DNA of 64,000 nucleotides from Tieghemiomyces parasiticus (GCA_027575765.1 JANBPT010000019.1:1-64000), one strand, 5' to 3'. Shown: positions 21,288 to 34,238, numbered from the stretch's first letter. Numbers and translations are program-made. The notes: generated by a model from the letters alone, not told the origin.

Positions 21288-21947
21288 GGGACGGTTTTTT
21301 TTTTTGGCGGGAGGAGTGCCCTACAGCATGCTACCACTGGGCTTTGCGGACTACCGCTGCCCTTCAGCTTAAAAGCTACGACAGGCCTGCGTCATCCCCT
21401 AATAAAGCTGCGTATACTCTAAATCAAGCCTACGAGGCTAATTGGTTGAACTGCGGGTTAGGATAGAGGGAGGTGAGCGGGTTTCTGGAGCGTTGGGCGG
21501 AATTGGCTGGTGGTGATGGTTGTAAGCCATGGCCGTAGTCCAGGCAGGCACGGGCTTACCCATAACTCAGGATGGGCAGGCAAATACTGTACGGTTTGGA
21601 TTTTACCGACCACCATCGGGTCAGCTGCGGTAGCCACTCGGCTCCTCCCACACACTCATCTGGAAACCCGTTGGCCGCCTCCCTCGACCCCCCCCCGCGG
21701 TCGGAATCGCACAATACGAATCCGACCGAGGCCATACCGCGAATGGCATCGTGTAAGGTTAGGAGTTGACTGGCTAGACGCCAACCTCGCTCAGCCCATT
21801 CCTCCTTCCAAGTCTCTCTGGCACATCATACTGGCCCCATCCCTATCGCGCTTTATATTGAATTGCTAGTTCCTTCATCCTTTCAGGTTTTCCCCCCTCC
21901 AGTCTTCCATCCTAACCCCCCTTTCCGCCGCAAACGCACTTTCCACC
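21288..21947. promoter_or_regulatory. Intergenic region and 5' leader of RPT2
   Basis: Contains the RCL1 3' end (TTTTTTTTTT run, AATAAAG) and a CT-rich RPT2 leader. I see no gene. Confidence 0.45.
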
Positions 21948-23813
21948 ATGGTAGGTCCTTAGTAGGCGTGGATATTGAGCGTTAGATGACCTTGCCTTGT
22001 CTGGCCGCGTCTACTCACATGACTGCCAAAGCGACTCACTTGCGGCATCCACCGCCATACGATAGCCGTCCACTATGACTGACGTACAACAATCAAGCTG
22101 GGAAACCCGGCTAACTGCCGCATCACAATCTCGACCCTATCGACTCCTTCCTTCCATAATGCCATCGCCAACAGGGTAATGCCCAGTCTGGTTTCGACGG
22201 CCAGCCCGGCCAGGACCCCAAGAAGAAGGTAGGTTCTACTCATGTATATTTTAGTAATGTGGCGTAGCCGCCCATTAGCCCTGCGAAACCGAGAACGCGC
22301 AAGCGTTTGACCAGCATTGTATCGGAACTAACCCGCTCAAATTCTCACCCCTTTTAACCTTACATCAACCATTACCAACCCCACCTGCCTATCATTAAAC
22401 CGGCAGAAGGAGCCCAAGAAGAAGTGGGAGCCGCCCATCCCCACTGAGATTGGCAAGAAGAAGAAGAAGAAGGGTCCAGATTCCTCCTCCAAGCTTCCAC
22501 AAGGTACGTATGGACCAACACAGCCGTACCGATATATTTCCTAGCCGACTGAAATTACCAAGGAAGGCATCCAGCTAAATCGCCACTAACCACTTTATAT
22601 GCCTTATTCCATTCTTCTGTCTCCTCCGTATTGCCTGCTTCCAGTCTACCCCACCACCCGTTGCGGCTTGAAGCTGCTCAAGATGGAGCGGATCCAGGAC
22701 TATCTACTGCTGGAGGCCGAGTTCGTGGCCAAGCAGGAGCGGCTAAAGCCCCGCGAGGAAAAGAACCAGGAGGAGCGCACCCGCGTAGATGACCTGCGCG
22801 GCTCACCCATGGCAGTAGGAACCCTGGAGGAGGTGATTGACGATCATCACGCCATCGTCTCCACGTCTTCAGGCCCGGAGTTCTACGTGAGCATGATGTC
22901 CTTCGTGGACAAGGACCTGTTGGAGCCCGGCTGCTCGGTACTTCTTCATAACAAGACCATGGCCGTGATTGGTGTGCTTCAGAACGACACCGACCCCATG
23001 GTGAGCGTGATGAAGCTAGAGAAGGCGCCCACAGAGTCATACGCCGACATTGGTGGTCTTGATTCGCAGATCCAGGAGATTAAGGAGTCGGTGGAGCTGC
23101 CGCTCACCCACCCGGAGCTGTATGAGGAAATGGGTATCCGGCCCCCCAAGGGCGTCATCCTATACGGCGTTCCCGGCACGGGCAAGACGTTGCTGGCCAA
23201 GGCGGTGGCCAACCAGACCTCAGCCACATTCTTGCGCGTGGTCGGGTCCGAGCTCATCCAGAAGTATCTGGGGGACGGCCCCAAGCTGGTACGCGAACTG
23301 TTCCGGGTGGCCGAGGAGAACGCGCCGTCCATCGTGTTCATTGACGAAATTGACGCCATCGGCACCAAACGGTATGACTCCAACTCGGGCGGCGAGCGCG
23401 AGATTCAGCGCACCATGCTGGAACTGCTCAACCAGCTGGATGGGTTCGACTCGCGCGGCGACGTCAAGGTTATTATGGCGACCAACCAGATCGAGTCCCT
23501 CGACCCGGCCCTGATCCGCCCCGGCCGTATCGACCGTAAGATTGAGTTTCCGCTCCCGGACGTCAAGACCAAGCGCCGCATCTTTAATATCCATACCAGT
23601 CGGATGACCCTCGCCGATGACGTGGATCTGGAAGAATTTGTCATGTCGAAGGACGACCTGTCCGGCGCAGATATCAAGGCTGTGTGTTCCGAGGCCGGGC
23701 TGCTCGCTCTCCGCGAGCGCCGCATGAAAGTTGTGGCCGAGGACTTCCGCAAAGCCAAAGAGAAGGTGCTGTACCGCAAGGCGGAGGGCACCCCCGAGGG
23801 CCTATACCTGTAA
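21948..23813 (+). CDS. RPT2: 26S proteasome AAA-ATPase subunit Rpt2 (PSMC1)
   Basis: The model is join(21948..21950, 22175..22228, 22407..22503, 22645..23813), 440 aa, exactly the usual length. Exon 1 codes only the initiator Met. Rpt2 is one of six ATPases of the 19S base and helps open the 20S gate. Visible features are MGNAQSG (N-myristoylation-type Gly2), [12 protein letters not shown] basic tail, the OB-fold region [19 protein letters not shown], Walker A with an altered second residue (GVPGTGKT, family GPPGTGKT), Walker [18 protein letters not shown] arginines in [13 protein letters not shown], and the C-terminal HbYX-type LYL. Apart from the Walker A change it is highly conserved. Confidence 0.97.
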
Positions 23814-24607
23814 GCGCTGGATCTTTGTTCACGGGACAATGTGGCCCCTCCCCCTCCGTCCCATTACGACCTTTGGTCGCGACGCTTGTCTTGGGTGTAT
23901 TATACAAGGGAAACTACGTAGACCTTTCGAACCCCTCATACACCTACGCGAGTGAATAAACGGCCTCCACCGATCGGTTAGTTTGTGAATAGGACTTACG
24001 AAGTCGCTGGGTCCCGATAGACGCTGTCCTATGCTATTTGTGTAAAGATGAGCGCTTATTGTTCAGTCTAATAAGTACGAATGAGTTCTCATAAGCCCAT
24101 ATCAGTGGCCAGGTAATATCAAGTCAGAGAATAGGGTTGCCCACCAAGCGGTAGGTTTCAGCATGACCCTCTTGCCCTTTGACGTCCAACACCGAACTGG
24201 GGGTCAGGCCCCTGGGGCAGCCATCGCCATGGCGGCTGCTGATTGGTTGTCTGGCTTTTAAAACCTTACCCGTACGGGTCCGAAGTCCTTCCCCGCCCTC
24301 CGCCTCCGTCATCACTACCACCGCCCCACGTTGGCCCTATCCCGCAGACCCACCCGGCCGTAGTTCACTGGTGTCACCCCTCCCCCCCACCCTGCCTCCT
24401 CCCCCATCTCAAGTGCAATGCCAGCCTCGCCCTAGCGAATCGTTCTGTAGGCCCCTCTAGTCTCCCTGCCCATCAACTCCCTCGCTACCCATCCAACCCC
24501 CCTCTTTGTCTCTACAACTCATCGGTGCCCTCTCACCCCATTCCCCACCTTGTATTTACCTGCTTTATCAGCCTGCCCTCCTGAATTTTGCCACATCCCC
24601 TCTCGCA
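23814..24607. promoter_or_regulatory. Intergenic region and CT-rich leader of SAR1
   Basis: RPT2 3' flank with AATAAAC at about 23955, then about 350 bases of C/T-rich sequence leading to the SAR1 ATG. I see no gene. Confidence 0.45.
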
Positions 24608-25625
24608 ATGTTTATCATTAACTGGTTTTGGGACGTCCTGGCCCAGTTTGGTAAGTTTAATGGCTCAGGATTCTGAATCCGCGTAACACGGGCACCCAAC
24701 CTCGTGCCCCTCGCGGCCATGCCCTAGTTGGATGACCCAAGTGTGGTCGGGTAGGCGCGGCTAGATGAGTGTCGGGCATCTCCGGGCGGCATGTCCAGGG
24801 CTGCTTAATTGCACGGGGGAGGCCCTTACTCGCTTACCTGAAACACCACTGACAATACATTGCCCGTGTCCTCGGGTCACTTTCCCGCACGTCCCACCCC
24901 TGACGCATCACAGGCCTGGTCGACAAGAACGCCAAGATTCTATTCCTCGGCCTGGACAACGCCGGCAAGACCACCCTTCTGCACATGATGAAGAACGACC
25001 GCCTGGCTACCCTGCAGCCTACGCTACACCCCACCTCGGAAGAACTCCGCATCAATAACGTTCGCTTCAATACTTTCGACCTGGGCGGTCATCAGCAGGG
25101 TAAGTGGGAAAGTCAGACTGGCAACGCGTGACTACGTATGACAGCTGTCAATTTAAACGAATCCGCACTGTTAATATTGTAAAGCGTAGCCCTCCTACCA
25201 ACCTCTTGGCGCCTCTTCCCGCGTACCTGTTTCTAACCTCCTAATACGACTCTGCTTACCGCCTGCTACCCCTTTTTCCTCCAGCCCGTCGTATCTGGAA
25301 GGACTACTTCCCTGAGGTTGATGGCATCGTGTTCCTGGTCGATTCGGCCGATAAGGAACGTTTCTCCGAGTCTGCTGCGGAGCTGAGCGCCCTACTGGAC
25401 GTGGAGGAGCTGTCCCGGGTGCCTTTCCTAATCCTGGGCAACAAGATTGATGCCCCCGGCGCCGTGTCGGAGGGTGAACTCCGCGACGCCCTGCAGCTCT
25501 ACCAGACTACCGGGAAGGGTAAGGTGCCCCTCGAAGGCATCCGCCCTATCGAGCTGTTCATGTGTTCGATCGTTATGCGCCAGGGCTACGGCGAAGGCTT
25601 CCGCTGGATGTCTCAGTACATTTAA
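24608..25625 (+). CDS. SAR1: COPII small GTPase Sar1
   Basis: The model is join(24608..24650, 24914..25099, 25285..25625), 189 aa, standard length. Sar1 recruits Sec23/24 to the ER membrane and starts COPII vesicle budding. It has the amphipathic N-terminal helix ([16 protein letters not shown]), P-loop GLDNAGKT, effector loop [19 protein letters not shown] (His in place of Ras Gln61, family-typical), NKID, and C-terminal GFRWMSQYI. Both introns fall at splice positions that keep frame (codons Gly15 and Ala77). Confidence 0.97.
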
Positions 25626-27242
25626 ACGACTCCTTAAAATTTAGGACGAAAGCAGAGAACCGAGTTCCCCTGCCCTCCTTCCGCCGTGGACCCATTCTTC
25701 CAACGCATTACAACCAGACAAGTCCAGTTGGAGGGAGGATCAGTTCGTCAGCCCACACCTCGCCCCAGCGTACCACCTTCGGAGTGTAGGAATGGTAGCC
25801 CTCTACCGCCTTCTCTACTTCCTTGCACTACTACTTTTGACTCTGCCGCTTTTTCCGATGTAGTTGTTCGTTCATTTCCACGTTCATTAAAGTCTATCTG
25901 GGCATCCACAATGTCGTGGTCAGACTGGGTGATGGAAACCTTCTACAGATACCTTTCCACTGCCTTGGTCCCCGCTGCCCTGTAACTTGGTTCACCAGCC
26001 GGCTCGACAGGTTCTAACTGGGGGACATCAATGCCGGTCAGAGAATTGCTCTCTTCGTTATCCCCCCTCCTCCAGGGGCAGTATAAGATACCAGTGCATT
26101 GGCTTCAACTAATATATACTCAGGGAAACTCACTTATTGTTGGGTGTAAGCAGCTGCTCGTTCCTGTCCGCTCCCACTCCGAAAGAAAAAAAAAATGGCC
26201 CGCTGCATCGGCCGTCCCGTGCCATAACAGCTGATGCCTTGGGCTGTCCTCCCTGCCATACTCGCTTTTCTCTTTCACCTTGGATGAGTAGGAGCACATA
26301 AGACAATCGAGCCTCCTAACGATGCTTATTCACCAACAGATCAATTTCCGTACCATTCAACTGCCGGGCTGATAAGCCTTTTTTCCTCCAAATAAATCAG
26401 GTGTGGCTAGCAGCACTTCGATTCCCAAAGAGAAGAAAGTATTTTAATGAGACAAGAACTGCTCTGAATGCCATCCCGCCCCTAACCATCGGCACTCGTC
26501 CACCTCCTATATATACCCGTTTGTCCCGCGTTTCCAATTGCAGAGCGGCAGAAGTAGGCAAGTAATTTAAATGTCAAGGGTGGCGAGGACCCCTCTAAGT
26601 TGTAAGCATGTGTGGACGGGAAGGACCACATCTACGTTAAGAGTTCCAATGTGAAAGAGCTGGGCCTAGGAAATAGCTAGCCCGTGAAAGGCGACATTAG
26701 CCCCATCCCTAGCTCAGGCCCAATATCCATCACGGACGAGGGCTGTAACGATGGGAACTCCACACTCGGCATCATCAATTTCAACATCCTTGAGCCCCGG
26801 ACTCCAGTTCCCAACATGTCATTCCGCTAACACTGCCAGTGGGGCCATTTTATTTGGTTAAAACCTTGGCCGACCCCATTCTTGTCTCCAAGAATATACA
26901 CTACCCTTCCTTGGTTTCCTGTATTTATTAAGCTCGTTGGCATTCCCAACTTGTATCAGCTGGACTGTATCTATTCCCCCTAATTAAGCGATTGGATTAT
27001 CCGTAAAATTTGTACCTGATGAATAGTGTCACTTGAATAAAGTTGGGATGGCTGGTAGATCCTTCTAATCCACTACAAGTAATAGCCTCATTGACACACT
27101 TACGCAATCAATCCTGCTGTTTCAGTCACAATAAATACCAGGGTAAGTATATACATATATATTCGGATTCACACTACAGAACGTTTATATCGGGATCACC
27201 CAGAGACAATAGAAAGAACCTTAGCACTTACACCAACCAAAA
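25626..27242. other. Gene-poor spacer, left part
   Basis: AT-richer than the coding blocks, with scattered short open frames on both strands and no domain I recognise. It includes the SAR1 3' flank and one weak coding relic listed separately. Confidence 0.5.
26540..26830 (+). pseudogene. Possible nonsense-riddled coding relic
   Basis: Reading in one frame gives protein-like sequence (for example GKDHIYVKSSNVKELGLG and DGNSTLGIINFNILEPRTP) with codon choices like the window's real genes. The frame is interrupted by three in-frame stops (TAG 26555, TAA near 26600, TAG 26678) before a final TAA. A splice-acceptor-like pyrimidine stretch plus CAG precedes it. I do not recognise the family. It may be a decayed exon, or chance. 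Confidence 0.22.
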
Positions 27243-27360
27243 AGTTGCGACACCGACTATTCCCAAGTGGTCACCCACCTTAGTACTAAATCGGCTGAAC
27301 GATGCTTAACTGCGCAGATCTAACGGGATACGGTGCTTACATCGTCATGTGGCCGCAGCT
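27243..27360 (-). rRNA. 5S ribosomal RNA
   Basis: On the minus strand this 118-nt stretch has the 5S layout: 5' GCTGCGGCCA, GCACCGTATCCCGT, GATCTGCGCAGTTAAGC (internal control region, A-box/IE/C-box area), GTACTAAGGTGGGTGACC, and a 3' end GTCGCAACT. The two ends pair over about 8 positions (helix I) with one mismatch. Five T residues follow directly, a typical Pol III terminator. It is a solitary gene outside an rDNA unit, as in many fungi with dispersed 5S genes. Confidence 0.93.
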
Positions 27361-30300
27361 GGAAGTGTCAGGCCGTATTATAATATATTTATATCAATAA
27401 CTTATGAACAAAGTCCTGATTGGTTGGAATCGAGAGCAGTACATCAGTATGCAGACAGTGTGGTGTATTTGTCGAGGGCTTGTTTGGGAGCATATGGTGT
27501 AGTTGACACCGACTGGGTAGTGTGAAGTGGAGTACCCATACAGCCCACCCTGGACAGCGTAGAGGGTAATCTATGTACCTTGCCGGGTTACCTAGCGCAA
27601 GCAGTGGAACTCCGCTTTCGCCACCACTATCTTCTTCTTTCCACACACTCTGGCGTGCTAGTCAAACTGACACGATTTGTTGCAACCCGAGCTGCTCCCC
27701 TTTGCTCCTTCTTGACCCTGGCGCTTACTATTTTCGGATTAACTTTGGATAATCCCCTACTTCCCCCCTCCATTATCTTCCGACGTTAGCGTCCCTCCAC
27801 CCTTGATATTACATTTAGTGTTATAAAGCCAGGTACGGAGCGACTGACCGTTTCTTTCTTAAAATTTGAAACCTCACTGACAACATACATCTTCCCTAAT
27901 TGCACCCGTGTCCTTAGAACCAGGGTATCCAGTATGGTAGGATAGTATTAAGTTACCACTGAAAACGCGATTTACGTCGCTGCTTCTTTCATTTTTAAAA
28001 ATAGGCCGACCTGGCGGACTTGTCGGATCCACTTGCCTCTACAACATACGACACAAGGTTGCCTCGGAAGAGGCCTGCCCGCCAGCAACCCATGCAATGC
28101 TCCGACGATCATTAGCCCGGTAATATATGGGCAAGGTGGTCATTCGGCTCCTTTGAAACCCACCTTCTCCCCCAGAGAGGCTAAAAGGAGGGTGGGTGAC
28201 CCCAGCCACTACAAGTAGTTTACAGTGGGGCATTGTGGCAAGGATGGGTGAACGTTGATTAACCGGCAGCGACGGCCATTTCGGCCACCATGCTTTCCTA
28301 CCCTTGGTCAAGGCTATCGCTGTGCGAAGCACGTAGTGCGATATATTTGAAACGCCTTCCTTTTATCCGGATGCTTACCTCCTGGTAAGTCAATCGGCGC
28401 TAGTTTGCGATATACTTTGATCTGGTTCCTATGTTAACTGATTACCTTTCTGAGGTACTGGCGGTAATGAGCTACATTAAGAAGATTTAACCGTGAATGT
28501 TTCTCACAGTTGTTATGCATGCACTCAATTCCAGACTAATGGCTGGGCATTTCCCGGTTCGGTAACGTTTCTCCCTTCCCCGTCGTAAAGATCACTTAAA
28601 CTATCACCTCAGTGTTTCGATCCGCTCGTCCCATAATTTACAGGTCAACCTAACGAAATCAAACCGTATAGGCCCTGGTTCTGGTCATGGTCCTGGGGTT
28701 TCCGCCCCCGTCTCGTTTCGTCCATGTGCCGGAATGACTAGCAGAAAATCACTCGATTGGCCTCCGTCAATTACGCAAGGGCAGTAAATGTACAGCGGTT
28801 AGCACTCGGACGACCAGGCAGTAGGCCACGATGCTATGTGCGGCAAGCTCGGATTGGGCCCTGTGCGCTCTTGCCTCTCTGGCTTTCAACTTTATGGGAG
28901 GGGTTCCTACAGTACCGGAGCCCATTGGGAACCGCCGAAGCAACAGGCATGCGCTGTATTAAGTCGCTCTTTAGATCATCGCTTCCCATCTCGGCATGTG
29001 CGAGGCTATCTCCCTTGCAACAGCTTGAAAGCAGCCGTTTACCAGGAAATAATAGTTCGACGACCGACGCATTGGGGAATAGGCCTTGTGTCGGTGAAGG
29101 GACAAGATCAACAAGATATAGGGGCGGTCGGCATACAGGGGGGGGTGAATAATGTGTTATCGCAAAAAGTAAAGTTAATGGGATCTTTCAGCCAAACCTC
29201 GTTAACTCTTCCTAGCTAAAATGCCGGTGTCTTGACCGGCCGCCCTCTAGACTTAACCAACATGATGTATCCGCATGCTCCGATTTACGTAATGTACCGA
29301 CAATGGTTTTGACGGTGAACCTTGACCAGATTCTGGCCTGGCTGGATATCAAAAATTCATTTACTATTTATTAGAGACCTACGATCAATTCATTAGCCAT
29401 AATCGGGTCTCGCGCGGAGTAAATATAAAGAATTGTTTTCCCAACACGAAAAACAAAGCCGGTCGGAATAGGTATAATGTTTGCGTTGCGTCTATTTTTA
29501 GCTGCTGAGGAATCTAGTCGAAGGGACTGGCCAGTAAAATAAGTGGGGGGCTAGGGGTAAATCCTGCGGCGGTGTTTACTTACCACGGCACTCGGATATA
29601 CAGGTACTGGTCCATGGGCCTCCATCGCTTTCTCCTTGACCGATAAGGAGCTACCAGCCCAGAAAGAGGTGAGGTGGAGGCGGGAGTGTTTGATCATGGG
29701 AGCGATAACTCCGAGGGTGGTGTACCATTATAGGGAGTAAGTGCTGGCCTATGGTGAAAGGTGGAAGAATAAAGAGGGTAGTGAGAGAGAGAAGAGTGGG
29801 ATGAATATACCAACGGTCGCGACGTACATCGGTTGCTCCATTCCCTAGGGGCCGCAAAATGCCAAGTGGCCCCATATTTGCTGGCTTGCGGTGATGTGGT
29901 ACGTTTAATGATACCACTATATTGGGCAAATATATCTATCTGATGAGAATGGAAAAAACGTACTTATGTTCGGTTTTACATTGGATATTTCTACAGCAAA
30001 GGATAGTGGGAATGTAAATGTCACCTTAAAATGCTCAGCAATGGTCCGTCATTTAGTGTATAGCCAGCGAATGGCACTTCCCTTATGAGTTCTATTTCGG
30101 TGCATCCACCAAATACAGTCAGCTACCCTCGAGGATGGGAGCCCGAAGCTACGACGCAAGACGCACTTAGTTAATAAGTAATGGTCGTACAACAATCACG
30201 CCGCTCACCCCGACCCCACTAAGTCTCCCCTTTACGATGTCCCGGTGATTTCCTACATTCCTTAAAACCGGGAAGGAATCCACTATCCATATTCAATTTA

Positions 30301-33300
30301 CACCGGGCGGTGAAGTATAGGAAAAAACAAACGATTTCGGACCATCCATCGGCTCAGAGGATCGGTGCGGGAGTGGTTTATTGTTACGGGAAGGGGCAAG
30401 GCGGAGACCCTTTTCACCCTGGATGCGCTAAGCGAGATATAATTGTAATACCAGTCCTTGCCTTGCGCCCTTATCCAAATGTAGTAGTGGTCGCTCTTCA
30501 GGCCTGCCTAATTCAGACGGTACGCTAGGATCCCCGGTCGATCTCCTCGGCCTTACAATCACCCTGGTTTCAGCCCGGCTTGGCGACACACTATTTCGTA
30601 TGTTTTTAATATATGATGCAGGGCAGCTATCTGCACCGTTTAAGTCCCGGTCTCTCTTTCTTTGCTTTCACTAGAGGGAACCGCTGTACGAACGGAAGTA
30701 ATTCACGCCAGAGGAATGGGCAAAGTGATGGTCCGAATGCTCGTCGGCCGCGTGGTACTCGTTATCGTCCATTGGTTCAGATGTACTACAGATTGCCACT
30801 GAGCCTAGGGAACAGAGATGGGATCGATGGCAGTACCATGGATAGAACAGGTAGCGCGCCTTACGTGACCACCCCGTCTCCCTTGAAACTTAAGCCGCGC
30901 TTGGAGGATAGATGGGCGGTTGCTGCTGATCGGTCGACACCTATTCCACCACGTACGGGAGAAGCGATCACGAACAGAGAGTAACGCCGTAAATCAATGG
31001 CCGGTTCCGGGTCGTACAGTGCACAGGACTGCCGCAGCGATGCGGGATGGGCGGTATCGTCGCGTTTGCCATTCCGCGTGGCTTATCGCCAGATTTTCGA
31101 CCTAGTACCAGCGGTTATGCCAAATCGAGGTGAAGCGAAACGAAGTACTAGCATAGGAGGTGAGCGTAAGGGTAATGACGAGTGTGATTGAGGCTTGATT
31201 GGCCGAATATCGGACCACGTGGAGAAGGTCTATGCTGAAGGTCGTCAAACTTCCTTACCAACACCTAGGGTACCTTGAAGTCTCCACCCTCTGTCTTTGC
31301 ACTCGGCCCGCCAAGATCCTCTTACCGGACTAATTGGGGATTATCTCCCACTCGAACCGACGTAATCCCGCAGCCAGCCGGGCGTAATTCCCTGCCAACA
31401 CCGACTAGTCGGCTGACTTGGCAGCCGGCACCTTAGTGACATACAAAGTTGGATTGTGGATCACTCCCTTGTTGTAGTGAAGGAGCTGCCTAGGATACCT
31501 ACCAAGGTACGATGCAGACATCCCACGAGCGAGCGCCCCGTAGAGGCTGACCATGTAGAGTTGATTGGTGCTCGAAGCATTAATCCCGTCACCTGCCTCT
31601 ACATTCCGCATTACAATATAGAGGTCGGGGTGGGGCGCACACTCTTCTGGCGGAATATCGGTGGTCCGCAAACCCGGGTGCCACTATTCCGGCCATCAAT
31701 ATGGGCTTCTAGCGGCAATATTGGGGTCTTTTAATGCTCAGCCTTTCCGGCACTCCGGCGCATATACTTGGACAATAAGTATATCTTACCAGAGAATGAT
31801 TTATCGCTCTACGGAACCCTTGTTTTGTTTCTGACGTCCACTATCAGAGTTGATTGGGAAAATATCGCCAGACGTCTGACCTTGCCCTAGCTTGGGCACC
31901 CTAATCCGGGTATCGTGCATTGGGTAAACACCCCTGTCCTATCCACAATTGTATCGTTTGGCTATCCGTTAACATGTCTTTCGTAAAAGCTGAGTGTTGT
32001 GTACGTGGGTCTGCGGCGCTGGAGGTGGTTCTCTGTGTGCTGAGATTGACGAAGGTCGGGCGTATCCGATGCGTTTGCAATTGTCGCTTTTCATTGGTAA
32101 ATTTACCTCTGTCTTCTTTCTAATGATCAAATTTCTACGCATCAGAGGATTAGATGTTGCACTACAATGGTACCCTAAACTGTGAATATGATGTATAGTT
32201 CGTGCTTGTTTAGTGTCGTATTTTAAATTTTACTTTTGTGATACCATTGTAACCGATGCGCCTTTTTCTGTGGTAAGGCAGTTTGGTCGGGTATACCTTA
32301 TCTGTCGGGTGCAAAAGAAAGCCTGATCTTAGAAAGGGCAGTTGAAGTTTATAATTTGCTATAAAAATGGTAGTGCAGTGACCGCAGTGACTCGTGGCAA
32401 CTTGCACTGACCATTTGGCTCCGCCCAGTTACTCAGGATAGCGATGGTAATATCATCTAATCAAACCCTATGGTTAAGTTTCGTTAAATCAGCTATACGC
32501 TTAATGAATACTGCCAAGCTGTAGTCAAGTGTTGGCCGAGTTTGAAACGGCGCCTATCTGGTCGTTGCCAACGATCCGTTGGGTGGTCGATGGTGTTGAT
32601 CCTCACCATGGCCCTCGTGTAAGAGGCAAGTACGTGGAGAGCGCGTTACACTGGAAATTGACATGGCCAGCCAGCGCGAGACAATCGTCCGGCGCTCACT
32701 AACGGAGCAATGAGCCCGTTTACCCTGGACGACTCACTACCGCACCCTCTCCAGGCCCATTTTTACGTTTCGGATGCGTATCTGAAGCAAGAAGGGGGGA
32801 GGGATTGGTAAGCCTGGACGAATAGAGAGTGTGAAATGGGGATGGCTAGCTATTATTACTGACGTCGTCTCCACAAAGGGTAAGTGGGGGTCTCATAAGG
32901 ATGTGGGGCGGTTGTAACTTGACTATATCCAGGAGGGATCGTCCTCTCGCAGATCGCCGGGAGAGAAAGGGGAAGGAAATGATGGATGGGGTTATAATAA
33001 TGGTCGACTTTCATACTGTGTGGCCCATTTCAAGCCGCTGTGGCCGTCCAGCTGGCGTCAGCCTCATTGCTTGCCGCCCGGCAGTTTCTCAGTAAATATA
33101 ACCCGTTGAGTTCCATGAACATGACCAGCAACGCAAGAGAATGATCACTGCTTTCCAGATACTGAGCAAGGCTCCAGTTGGCGTCCCCTGGTCATACGTT
33201 GGTCTGTAATCTACCTTTTCTGCGTCACTCCATGGCTTATAATTGAGTTAGAATGGAGCACATGGCTGGGGGTAAGCTACCGGCTGAAATTACAGCTGAA

Positions 33301-34238
33301 ATGCTTTGAAGGTTATGTGTATTGTTTTCTGGCCTCTCAACGGCCAAATAAGACCCCATCGCTTCGGTATCTGGGAGACCCCCCCCCCTGCATCCAGCCA
33401 AGCCCACCGACTAATCCATGCCTTGATCTAAACCAGTAACCCGTTACATAGTACATATAGGCGGCTCTATAGCTATTTGGCTAAAAATGCACTGCGGTAC
33501 ATACCAGGGCAAAGTAGGCACATTTAACTGGCTTTAACGCCGCCCTTAAACAGGTAAGATTTGCGTTGCTAACTTGGGTCAGTGTAAAAAAGAAGGTGAA
33601 GAGGGGGGGGACAAAACGCAATAAACCTTGACGGGGTTTAGAAAGCAATTCGGTCCTGAGAGTGCGTTGGGCGCTGACTTGAGGGATTCACCTACCTACT
33701 TGAACAGTGCTACCACACCTCTGGCCACCCCTCTTTCTTATTCGCGACCTCCTCACCCCCGTTCTGACATGCCGTCCATCCTATCTATCCCCCATAAATC
33801 TTCTGTGAGTCCCCTTCCACCGCCCTCCAATGCCCTTGCCTATGCTCACCGTTTCCCTGGCCACCTGCCCACCCTGTTTCCCCGCATTCGATAAGCCTCT
33901 CTCGGTGTCCATTTGGGCTTATATAAATCTTGCCATCCGCCTCGCTTTCACGACCAGCACCACACCTCCCAGTCCTCACTTGTCCTCCATATCAGTACCC
34001 TTCAGCGCTAGTCGCTCGCCCTTGTCTTTGTAACATATCTCACCTTCCCTATCCACCCTTACCAGTGCCACTCGTATTTGCACTACCAGCCTAGTCTGCT
34101 GTCCTTCCCCCAATCATTTCTCCGCCCGACCGCTACAGCCTCCATCCCCGTATATACAGTTCGGTACTGGTTACCTTTCTTAATCTTGCTGTCACCCGCT
34201 GCGCTCCATCTTTTGGCCCTTCCGCCATATCGTCCACA
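27361..34238. other. Gene-poor spacer, right part, ending in a promoter
   Basis: Nearly 7 kb without a gene I can support. Open frames reach about 130 aa (for example 28757-29219 + and 31405-31671 -) but overlap on both strands and lack recognisable domains or good start contexts. No terminal repeats, transposase or reverse-transcriptase motifs were noticed. The last 400 bases are CT-rich leader of the next gene. Confidence 0.5.
33920..33927 (+). promoter_or_regulatory. TATA-like box
   Basis: TATATAAA, about 310 bp upstream of the ATG at 34239. It is followed by CT-rich sequence, which fits a core promoter with a long leader. Confidence 0.4.

Noticed and set aside
31405..31734. Protein-like frames on both strands (88 aa -, 92 aa +)
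   Set aside because: Both frames occupy the same DNA, neither has a domain I recognise, and the minus frame lacks an upstream ATG context.
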